The notes below the pieces were generated by a model that was not told where the DNA came from, searched no databases, and saw nothing but the letters and a program-made list of their open reading frames with translations. The translations under genes were made by a program, and so were the position numbers. A DNA stretch of 41,790 nt from Thozetella sp. PMI_491. Taxonomy: Eukaryota; Ascomycota; Sordariomycetes; Chaetosphaeriales; Chaetosphaeriaceae. Positions 21,081 through 30,594 of the stretch are shown piece by piece; within the stretch, counting starts at the first letter, position 1; every line of letters begins with the position of its first letter. The stretch lies in contig MU270044.1 of the NCBI GenBank assembly GCA_021432635.1, positions 136,898-178,687 on the forward strand. Direction: 5' to 3'.

Positions 21081-22823
21081 TAAATATTTGACTTCGGAAT
21101 TGCCTTGCTTGGGATTTGGAATCATCTTTGGATGAAGAAAGAGGTGGGAGCTCGTCCTTGAGACTGGCCTTGACGTGGCGATGGGCGTTAGTAGTCGCTC
21201 GAGCGGTGAAACCAACGAGTCTCAGTCGTGGATATAGTATAAGCAAACAAATTTGGCTGTTGCAGACGTTTCCTCTTTCTCTGTGGTCTGTACACGGCGG
21301 TGCCTTATCCTGTGCTAGGGTTCAACGCATCATGGCATGTAAACTGATCGGGGCATCTGAACTTTTGGAAAATTTTAAACATTAACCGGGATTGTATCAA
21401 GAGTAGGCGAAAGTCTCCATATTTTCGGTAAATTCGCATGGGGTGCCTTGATGTACGTGCTACATACAAATGCCCATAACGTATAGCCTAGGTCGTCGGC
21501 ATCGTCGATACGGAGGCAAAGCATCCGAAGGCCACGTGCAGACCACTTCTCCTCCCAATGGTTATCACTGTTCCCACCTATTTCTGTTTCTTGGAAAGAC
21601 CTGGGCGATGATATCGAGTCTTGTTAGACTGCCATATCTCCATGACCTCAATATCTCAGACGACCCGACTTGTAAGATACTACATTGATAAATCCTACTA
21701 GGTCGCGTATTTTATTGGCTCATTGAATCGTATTCGGTTGAAATCGAATGCATCGGTCGCTAATTAACTCTCTCACAAAGGGCATGTCGTTGATACTTGT
21801 ATTTGGCCAATCGCGGAACTCGGATCCGCCATCACTCTATGCAGCGTTCCCGCCATCCGTCCCATTGTCTCATATGCCTTCCCATCTCTAGGATCGAAGA
21901 ACAGGAGTCAAAGGACACCCAGGGTCAATCAAGGATCAGCACAGACCGCGAGTGGCTCCGGCCACAGCAAGCTCAACGACTCTGCGCAGCGTAGCAACGA
22001 ATCCGGTCCGAGTTGGTTCCCGTACACTGAGCTAGATGATATTGACAAGGAATCTCAGAAGACGGCACGTGATGATGGCCTGTCGAGCAGAGACCGCATT
22101 ATTTGGCCAGAAGGTTCTCAACTTCCGATTGCTCATCTGTACATGGGCGGAAACGCCGCATAGTGTTCTAGCAAGACAGACAATAACATTCATTTACTCT
22201 ACTGCAAGATTTTGCGCCACTTGTCACCTTTCCTAATCTGTTTGGCGTTGATAACATGTTATCGGTATGCCAAAGGAAAACTTTGAAGCAAGGAAATAAT
22301 GCTAGTCGAGTAAGGTCGCTAAGCTTACAGGGCTCTGGAAGCTGACACACCAATCCCCAGCAGTGCTAATTGTCACGACCACATTGGAAGCATTTACGCA
22401 AAAGGATTCTGCGCCTAGACCTCCAAAGGTAAGAATCCAGAAATCTATCACACTTCCTGGCGTAGAAGCGGTCATGGGCTCGGCTTTTGTGGAGTCCTAC
22501 ACACATGACCTGATTCAGGCCGCCGCTTCTATCCGTTACGGAGACTCACTTCTGTTAGCCTACAGTCACGAGTCCTACGTAATCACAGTGTGTCGCCACC
22601 GTAGTCGTTTATTCTTCTATAAGCGGCGAGGTCTGCAGACTAGCCATGAGGCTCACATCATCATATTTTATTGTTACGCAGTCGGATATTCTTCCCTAAA
22701 AGGTAAAGCCGAACAATAAGAGGCTTAGCCATAGCTGTACCATGAGAAGCCGAGCGTCTATACTCCTATAATCGGCTAATTACACCAATAGCGAGCAACT
22801 TACGAGGGGATAATGCTCTCGTG

Positions 22824-22829
22824 TATAAA
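22824..22829 (+). promoter_or_regulatory. TATA box of the NTF2-like gene
   Basis: TATAAA about 120 bases before the ATG at 22948. Confidence 0.45.
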
Positions 22830-22947
22830 GGGGGAGATCAAGGACAACTAACAGCGAGTTATTTTCTAGTCATTCGCAATTTGCAGATCTACAAAAGTAA
22901 ACCCACATCAACAGTCTCCGTTTCACATAAAGTATATACCTGCCATA

Positions 22948-23500
22948 ATGTCGGCATCGAACAAGGAGCAACGGCATGAGACAGCGGTCGACCCAATCCT
23001 CTTCCCACCGATCAAAGGGCCAACGGAAGCTCTGAGGGCATTTGTTGATGACGTTTTCAACACTGTACTTATCCAGCAAAGCACCGTCGTGTTAAACGCC
23101 GCCATCAAGGAGTATATGAGCCCTCTTTACACTGAAACGTATGGTATTCTTTTGATCGTACATTTTAATTCTAAGAGGCATCGTTACTGACTGATTCCCT
23201 GCCCGCAGAGCAAACGGCGAATTCGTAACACACAACGAATGGCTAAAGATTATTATGCTGCAGCGGAAGACGCTTTCCAACCTTTATGTGATCGAAAAGA
23301 AGATCATTGTAGTACCAGCCGATGAGAAGGGCCTCACGGGACAAGTGGTTCACATTGCAAAGATTTCTGGGGACGAGGAGGGAGTAGGAAAATTCACGGG
23401 CGACTGCGTGGGCAACTATCGAGTTGGCCTTAAAAAGAATGGGAAGATGCAAATTGAGGATGCTAATGGGATTGCAGCCATTTATCTTGTTAAAGACTAA
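22948..23500 (+). CDS. Putative NTF2/SnoaL-like small protein
   Basis: Exons 22948-23138 and 23209-23500 (donor GTATGG, acceptor CCCGCAG) give 160 residues. No signal peptide or membrane helix is seen. The pattern is a helical N-terminus (ALRAFVDDVFNTVL), then YMSPLYTE, a THNEWLKIIM helix and alternating strands with VVHIAKISG and GKMQIEDANGIAAIYLV. This order resembles the cone-shaped NTF2/SnoaL fold, in which small fungal proteins act as cyclases or dehydratases in secondary metabolism. No catalytic residues can be assigned. It is convergent with UstYa-B, so a tailoring role in a peptide pathway is possible but unproven. Confidence 0.5.
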
Positions 23501-23772
23501 AGGGCCTTCGTACGCAGCAAAGATGGCGGGACAGGAGGAAGGGATTTATATATTTGAATGTGATTTCTTGTTGTCCTAATCGCGGCGCGAATACAGCTGT
23601 GGTGTAACCCTTAACCCACTTAGCCTTATTTGACCCGAAGCTAGAAGTACGAAGCCAGCGGCATGAAACATAAGTCACCACTACGGGGTAAGTACCTTTT
23701 CATATGGTATATTTTGCTAAGTAAATGTTTCTAACCACCCCCTACTTCCTACTCAGGTATCAATATCCGCTT

Positions 23773-24793
23773 TCAAAACACAGATGCTGGCATCTTAATC
23801 GCGCCTGGAGGGGCTCGCAGCCCAAAGAATTCCGCATCTGTATGCTGAGTCGGAGGGATCCATTCATTCATGTCATGGTCATAGTTGAGACACTTGCGGC
23901 TGACGTTGAAGTCAACCACCGGAAAATCTTGGCCTTCGACCCAGGAGGCGAGATAGACATCCACACTAGCCTTGCACTGGAGCGATTGCACCAGCGAGTG
24001 CAGACAGTGTAGGAAATGTTGCTCGACGGGCCATTCCATCGCACCGTCGAAGTAGGCATCCGGATACATGGCCTTGCGTACCATATTTAGGCAGTGAAGG
24101 TCATGTTGGGCTTGGGTCATGGCGAAATATCTCTCTTCGCCATGTTCTAATACAAGTCAGCATGGACAGTAGGGTATCCCAGCCTGTGCAACTCACGCCA
24201 CTTCTCTGGTGCAGCCACAGCTATTTCTGGATCTTTCCCAAGCCGTCGAACTTCATCTTCTGTGATGAGGAATATTCGACCGTTTTTATGAATATATTCC
24301 CATGCTGCGTCGACATCACTTGAGGGGCTTTGCCTATATACCGATGGCGGCGTATTGTGGGAATTTGCGAAGGCGCTCTTCAGCCATCGCTCTTCGAAAT
24401 GCATTTCTCGGCGTTCAAGCAGTGGTGCTGTAGTTTACGTTAGTCTCTAGTCCGGATGTCTTCTTATATCTCTTCCTCACACCACGCATTTGTCGCCACG
24501 ACGAGCTCATGATCTGAAGGCCGCCGTTGGATCCCGCACCACGAGGTCCAGATGAAGAATAGGCAGGTTGGGATGACAAGAATCTGGCAGAGGAATACCA
24601 AACATGTCCCTTTTGGGATAGGAAGGATATTATCTACACGGCTCTCTCCTTCCTAGCCGTTGTCAGTATAGCCTGGTTGCCCACCGTAGGAAAAGCCGAG
24701 GACTGCTGGTGCCATATCACTTACTTCCAAGGTTCCATTGCCTTCTTCAATACCGATATCTCGGTGTTTCTTCATTTCGAAAAATCTTGCCAT
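23773..24793 (-). CDS. UstYa-like (DUF3328) oxidase B
   Basis: Exons, read downwards: 24793-24725, 24652-24481, 24427-24197, 24146-23773. Total 846 bases, 281 residues. The ATG at 24793 begins MARFFEMKKH; the frame is open upstream, so an earlier start is possible. A membrane helix spans about residues 38-60 (CLVFLCQILVIPTCLFFIW). DHELVVATNAW is followed by SPLLERREMHFEERW, and ITEDEVRRLGKDPE precedes the HxxHC motifs HDLHC (172-176) and HFLHC (201-205). The C-terminus RAPPGAIKMPASVF strongly resembles that of UstYa-C, the neighbouring gene. B and C form a subtype distinct from A and D. The likely role is metal-dependent oxidation of a peptide in the secretory lumen. Confidence 0.9.
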
Positions 24794-25601
24794 ATAGCCT
24801 TGATTTGGAGAGCGTCGAAGGCTTCCTGTCGTCCAAGGGTAGACCGGCAATAGAGCATCTAAAGCCTTTGCAGGTGCCGCATCACTATGGAGTAAACGAT
24901 AGAACTGTTTGCTAGAATCTTGTTTGACTCGAGCTCGGCTTACTACTGCGTGTTGACGTGAGAATTTCAGCGACCTCGGTGCAAGCCAGCGTACAATCCC
25001 ACCTTCCGCTACTGGATCCAAGGATCTTGTACGCAGATAGTTACCTACTTAATCCAGAGCAGTGCGTGGCAAATCGGCAAGTAATTTCCATTTCGATCGA
25101 AGGCATACTGAGTACATCTCTAGAATATTCCCGCGGGAATGCTGGCCGCACCTATGGTGGTACTCGGATATTTGACGCAGCTTACCGAAGGATCTAGGCC
25201 GTGCTTCGCGTTGGCAGCCGCCACCTGCCTAACACGCGATAGCCAGAATCAAGCATAAAACAATTACAAATGGCTGTGCCACCTTTGAGCGCTTTCCGCC
25301 ATTTCTCACCGTTGCATTCTCTCTAGCGACCTGGTGATTCTCGTTTATAGTGGGTGGGGGACACAAGCGCCCAGGGGCATGCAGAGAGCTAGAAGCTCCA
25401 CAACAACTCATCGATCCTATGGTCCTCATATTATACATACACTCCTAGCGTACCCCTTTCATATCTTCACGCCCTGGCTCCTCAGTAGTTGTAGAGGAGA
25501 GAAGTACTTGGCCTTGTGATACGCTCCTCCGCCTCTTAGCTGTCCTTTGATCATATGCTGCAGTAGCAGAATATCGCTTCACCTAAAACAAAACCGTGGA
25601 C
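24794..25601. promoter_or_regulatory. Divergent promoter between UstYa-B and UstYa-C
   Basis: About 800 bases separate two divergent UstYa starts. No coding gene was recognised. Head-to-head placement of two similar paralogues suggests a tail-out duplication with shared control. Confidence 0.4.
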
Positions 25602-26680
25602 ATGAGCTCCCGAGGGGACTACGCGCCGCTTGCAAAGGGTGATCTCGCACTCACAAGCCATGAAGATGAGCGCACTAACAGCACAGATTCGGTAGGCCTA
25701 GCTCTACGTATATTTCTGCCTATCGAAATAGTCAATGCTGAAATTCACAATCTCTTAGACTCAATTCGAATACCCAGGCAGCCGTACTCGCCCTTCTTGG
25801 ATACCCTCTCCATGGCTTCTTCAATCCATGAGATGGCTCGCCATTGTGGACGCAGCCCTTATTATCGCAACCTTTTTCATTTACACCTACTCGATCTTTG
25901 GCGTGATGGGATTGACCGATCATGAACTAATTGTGGCTACCAACTCGTACTGTGAGTGAGAGGCCCCGTGCCCCCCCACGAGAGTTTCGTATCTCATAAC
26001 TGCTAGCGCCTCTTCTCAGTCGTACCAAAATTGAAATGCGGGACGAGATGATCAAAACTGCCTTGATTAATAGGCATAACGAGGGCGGGCCTTCCCTTCT
26101 GCGTGAACCTCCATCCCCCGAGGTCGACGAAGCATGGCGCCGCTTACACAAAGGAGACCGACTGTATGTAATCAGCGAAGAGGAGGTACGCAAAATGGGA
26201 AAGGATCCCAGTGTTGTAATCAAGGCACCTCTCGAGTGGGGTAGGTTTTCTTTCATCGAGCATCCTTCTCCATGAGATTTGGAAAGAAATCGGCTAACAA
26301 GAATACACCTAGGCTACGGTGACGGTCAATATTTAGCTGTCAATCAGGGACAGCACGATATCCACTGCCTCAATAACATAAGAATGTGGATATATGCGGA
26401 ACATTATTATGGGAACAGGACGAAATACTACGAGATCCATGCACAGCATTGCCTTCACACGCTGCTGCAAACATTTCAATGCAAATATTCTACCGACGTA
26501 TATACGGCCTTTTGGGTGGAAGGATCTCTGCCGCCGGTGGTGGACTTTAATCTGAAGCGAAAGTGTCAGAACTACGACAATATTTTGCATTGGAACCCTG
26601 AAAAGCCGTATACGGAGGACCAATTTGCGGCCCTGAGACCACCGGCGGGACAAAAGAGAATTCCTGCAAATGTGTACTAA
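25602..26680 (+). CDS. UstYa-like (DUF3328) oxidase C
   Basis: Exons 25602-25691, 25759-25951, 26007-26240 and 26313-26680 give 885 bases and 294 residues. A hydrophilic N-terminus is followed by a membrane helix (about residues 58-78, AIVDAALIIATFFIYTYSIF). LTDHELIVATNSYSPLLSR is nearly the same as in UstYa-B. The HxxHC motifs are HDIHC (187-191) and HAQHC (215-219), and each spans the position expected for the family. The C-terminus is RPPAGQKRIPANVY. Four-exon structure and intron phases match UstYa-B, so the two are paralogues. An oxidative peptide-tailoring function is known for the family; the substrate is inferred to be a precursor of this locus. Confidence 0.92.
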
Positions 26681-26946
26681 GCCTGAACGAATCAAGTGAC
26701 AGGTTAAAGGAGATCACATATAATGCGAAGACCGCTAAATGCTTCTATGAGTTAGGAGAGAAATAGAATAGAGGTTTCTATATTAAATTGGGTAGGTGCT
26801 TTCACACAACTCGTGTAGCACATTTTTGATAATACGAACCACGTAAAGAGCCATCCAACTTTTATGTAGTTATCATTAGAATGTAATTTCCTATCTCTTT
26901 GCCTAACAATAAGCCCGGAGGCATCTATTAAGAAGCTTTCTCTGAC

Positions 26947-28114
26947 TTAGTGGGAATGCGCGTCGACGAACTGCGGAGAGGCTTCGATACTATCAGCTTT
27001 TCTAGCCTGCCATTCGGCCCAAAAAGAGCGGCCCTCAGAAGTTTCATTCCACCCAACCTGCCACTGTTTAAAGTACTTGTTGCCCGGAAATTGTGGCCAA
27101 AATTCGGAGAGATCCTCCCATGCGGATTGGTCAAACGGCGGGTTTTCAAGCAGCTCTCTCCTCTCTTCGGGGGTTAATACTTGGCGAAGACCGACGGCCT
27201 CATGCTCACGAGCCCACTCTACAATCTTTGTGAAATTGCGGCAGGTGTGCGTTGTTTCGAGATGAGGTCCAAGAACTTCTCCCACAGGAACGTTGAAACG
27301 CCAGGAAATGGGCGTGACGTCGGCGTTGCACATGATGGTTCCCCGAAGGATATCAATACAGTGTTCTATCGATGAATTAAGTTAGTATCTCCCAGAGAAT
27401 GCGTAGATTCAGAGTGTATTCATTACCCCAATGCCGCCACTGCATGTCGTTCCGGTTAATAGACCCATCTTTATTGTGTGGCCATTTCTTAGGCCAGCGC
27501 TCCGGATAAAAGGCCTTGCGGATGTCGTTCAGGCAGTGAAGCTGGTGAAATACCTCGAGCTGGATGATGTAATTGTCTGTACCTGGCTGGTTGATAGTAG
27601 GGTAAGCTAGCCGGTTGGCCTCTTCCTCGGTGATAAAGCTGTCACCGACTAACAACTGAATGAGCTAATGTAACACTTACTGCCGTATCTGGGGTAGCGA
27701 TTCGTTACTCACATTGGTATAGATCTTCCCACAGCTGATCGGTTTCATTTGTTGGGAACCCCATATAAGGGGTTTTCGTCATGAAGGCGGTAGTAATGTT
27801 GGTCGTATAATACTCGACTAAGTGGCTCGCAGGTGCTGGGTCGCGTTTAGCTTATGCGTGTAAGAACGACGGAATACCTCGAGGTGGAACTTACAATAGA
27901 CCCCAAGCGACAGATCTGTCGGTCTGCGAGTCGTAACGACTATGAGCGCCAGTGCAAAGACGACATTCGCGCTCAAGGACCCTGCCAACAGCCAATTGGC
28001 CCATCCACCCCGCCGACGGCTCTTGACAACGGGATGTCCAGTTAACAAGGCATCTTGAGAATCTCCATCTTCTGAGGATCTAGTGCTCTCGTCTTTGGCC
28101 CAAGAGGCATCCAT
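26947..28114 (-). CDS. UstYa-like (DUF3328) oxidase D
   Basis: Exons, read downwards: 28114-27895, 27835-27713, 27648-27427, 27365-26947. Total 984 bases, 327 residues from MDASWAKDES. Several in-frame ATGs lie upstream, up to 28435, but encode no conserved sequence. A membrane helix is at about residues 39-61 (ANWLLAGSLSANVVFALALIVV). LSLGVYSPA and a TNETDQLWEDLYQFGDSFI segment lead to HQLHC (149-153) and HWEHC (187-191), the latter formed across the exon 3/4 junction. CIDILRGTIMC, DVTPISWRF and THTCRNF match UstYa-A, so A and D are one subtype. The C-terminal tail is about 50 residues longer than in A. It is convergent with UstYa-C. Confidence 0.9.
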
Positions 28115-29448
28115 CCTCGGTTCATTGGGCCTTGCAAAGAAGCTTGTCTTCCGCGCGGAGCTTTGGAAAGATACGAATCGATCGGGCCCCGTGGAAAATG
28201 AGTCGACGCACACTGTTTTCAGGGAAGCTAGAAAATCGGGCAGGGTATAGGGCACAGGACACATGTGTCTATCTGCTTGCTCCAGGTCTCCAAAGGTAAG
28301 GCACGGAATAGGAAGAGGGGCGGCATCTGTCAGGGGTGTGGTTCTAGGGTATATCATATAATTTGGTACTATCATGTAGCAACGCATGACACAATAACCC
28401 CTACGCCGTATGCACAGTAACATTGTACATTCCACAAAATCCTTTAAGGCACCCTGCGAGCCGTAGACTAATCCTATGTAGGAAATCCGACTGCACTTAA
28501 ACGAATAGCATTATCTTCGCTAGTGATGATTCATTAAGACGCCGAAAGTAGTCTGAGTGCACTGATTGGCTTGTTCTCCGAGTTCTTGCGGAATCCTAAA
28601 CTACACTGAAGTTTTCCAATGCTTAAGACGAGACCCCACTTATTGTCGCCATTCCTTTGTCAACCTTTGGTCCAAAGACTCAAAGTAACGGTTCCTACAC
28701 GGTGTATTCGCTAGTGCAGTTATATCCCACTGACAATCCAGAGACATACACGCATTCCTGGTACCTGTTTATAACCTCCGCTCTCGCCGGACCATCATAT
28801 TTGTTCTGTGGTGCAAAGTCCGAGTGGATGCTACTCCTCGGACTGTAAGCTGATAAATCCCCCTTCCCGCACCCTCCAAAAGAAAAATACTACCGGCTGT
28901 GCCTCCTCGTCAAAAGTACTACCCCACGTTGGTTTATTCGAAACTCTTATTCCTGAAGTAGGATTAGGAGCTCTCGTTACATCATGTACTTGGCCGCCAT
29001 GACCCCCTGCGGGAGCCTAGGAGCATTGGTTCTCGAGAGTCGCACATCGGTAACCGAAAGAAGCCTTGCGGCCTTCCCTAAGATGGCAGGTGCCGCCATT
29101 TATCACGAAGGCAGAGTGTCAAGTGTTGTACAGTATTGTAAACTATTGATCTATTGCATCGGAATTCTCGCGGATTTATGACCAGGACTTCGGGGATCGA
29201 GGCTCCGAGAACCCGCCGCAAACACGCTTTTCGGTTGCTCCAAAAGGAAAAGAAAATCAAGGAAGAAGTTGAAAGGCCAGGCAGAGAACGATCAGATCAA
29301 CAGAAGACCCCTGGCTCAGAATCACACCGCCCTATTCTAGACTCACATATAAGTGGTCTAATGTTCGATCCTAAGTCACGGGCTAGGAAGGTCTTCAACT
29401 AACCTAGCTGCACACCTATTCTGCTTTTACCTACCAACCGGAACAATA
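28115..29448. other. Intergenic region between UstYa-D and precursor 2
   Basis: No recognised gene. Both flanking genes start from it, so it is a divergent promoter region of 1.3 kb. Short frames near 28657 and 29154 show no family features and lack ATG starts. Confidence 0.45.
29348..29353 (+). promoter_or_regulatory. TATA-like element of precursor 2
   Basis: TATAAG about 100 bases before the ATG at 29449. Confidence 0.4.
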
Positions 29449-29955
29449 ATGAAGTTTCTAACCGTCTGCGCCGCCCTGGTTGCCGTGGCCGCTGCTGCTC
29501 CGTACGTTTTCATGCATTTCTTCCTACCAATCTCTAAAGAAGCAACTAACATTATCAGCAGTACGCAGCCCGGTCCAAGCAATCAGGCCTTGGAAGGGAA
29601 GAGAAACCTCGATGCTGACGAGATTATTCTATACACTTGTGCAGGCATCGACAGTGCTGATGAGAAGATGAAGAAGCGTTGCGCCGCTGCTTGGATTGAG
29701 AAGCAGAAGCGGGACGAGAAACGCAACCTCGATGCTGACGAGATTATCCTATACACCTGCGCCGGCATCGACAGTGCTGACGAAAAGATGAAGAAGCGTT
29801 GCGCCGCTGCTTGGATTGAGAAGCAGAAGCGGGACGAGAAACGCAACCTCGATGCCGACGAGATTATCCTGTACACCTGCGCCGGCATTGACCCTGCCAC
29901 TGCCGATGAGAAGATTAAGAAGCGCTGCGCCGCTGCTTGGATTGAGAAGAAGTGA
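29449..29955 (+). CDS. Secreted Kex2-processed repeat precursor 2 (candidate RiPP or disulfide peptide precursor)
   Basis: Exons 29449-29501 and 29562-29955 (donor GTACGT, branch ACTAAC, acceptor CAGCAG) give 148 residues; without splicing a spurious insert would separate signal and repeats. A signal peptide (MKFLTVCAALVAVAAAA) is followed by a short spacer ending GKR. Three tandem units start NLDADEIILYTCAGID, pass a KKR site, continue CAAAWIE and end at KR sites; the last unit ends in EKK and stop. Kex2 cutting would yield a chain of about 22 residues with one Cys and a chain of about 9 residues with one Cys from each unit. It is adjacent to the UstYa genes and divergent from UstYa-D. Tyr and Trp beside Cys are plausible crosslinking sites. 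Confidence 0.88.
   Translation: MKFLTVCAALVAVAAAAPYVFMHFFLPISKEATNIISSTQPGPSNQALEGKRNLDADEIILYTCAGIDSADEKMKKRCAAAWIEKQKRDEKRNLDADEIILYTCAGIDSADEKMKKRCAAAWIEKQKRDEKRNLDADEIILYTCAGIDPATADEKIKKRCAAAWIEKK
29605..29952 (+). repeat. Three tandem 120/120/108-base coding repeats
   Basis: Units are 29605-29724, 29725-29844 and 29845-29952. The first two differ by a handful of synonymous bases. Unit 3 carries a two-residue insertion (PAT for S at the GIDSADE position) and ends early at the stop codon. Confidence 0.95.
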
Positions 29956-30594
29956 AGAAAAATTACGGCAAGACCGACAGGCCCTATCAACTATTTTAGA
30001 TTCGCGATATTTCCGTGTTTTCGGAGCGGCTTGTCTCGGACTGTAAATAGGTAGTAACTAGCTACTAGGTAGCCGCCCACCTGATTCCACTCGCCCGGTT
30101 CGAACAGCCCAAGCACAAAAAGGAGTTGGCTGCTGGGTCGAGAATGTGGTGTGACATATTCCCTTTGCCATGTCAGACCCAATTTATATTTTATGGAGTC
30201 AAAACTCATTTTCATCATGCGGGTCAAAGAACTCAGTCCGTAGAGGACTCGATTGCAGATATGCGGGAAAGCTGAGAGAGCGGCCTCAGCTAGAACGCCA
30301 CAGACTCTGTGACCCAATAGGTGGATCGAATCTCGCATATTCTGCCGATTCTTACCGCCTAGGGAGGCTTCCGATTCCGTTGTCAACCTGTTGATGATTC
30401 CGTCCTGGGCATTCTCTGGTCGTTGTTGGGTATTGACAAGTCCTAAGCAGCGCATGGTTCCGACCTGGCGAAACTGCAGAGAAAGTTGAGTGAATTGCCA
30501 CCACTGAGTGCTACGCGTGCCACTGGGCCCGTCTTCGCCATTGCCGCACTGTGGGCCCGCCCCGTCTCCGTCTCTTTGTCCCCCACTTGACGCT
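29956..30594. other. Intergenic region between precursor 2 and the HET gene
   Basis: Nothing recognised beyond the likely 3' end of precursor 2 and a C-rich tract upstream of the HET start. Confidence 0.45.

Larger units (their letters stand above)
20920..22947. other. Long gene-poor stretch
   Basis: No protein family was recognised. The longest open stretch, about 118 codons at 22363-22719 on the plus strand, has no ATG start, though a CCCCAG acceptor-like site precedes it. It may be a decayed exon. A small direct duplication lies at 20951-21080. The last part holds the promoter of the NTF2-like gene. Confidence 0.5.

Noticed and set aside
29583..29990. Minus-strand 135-codon frame opposite precursor 2
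   Set aside because: It mirrors the 120-base repeats and has no start context or family features.
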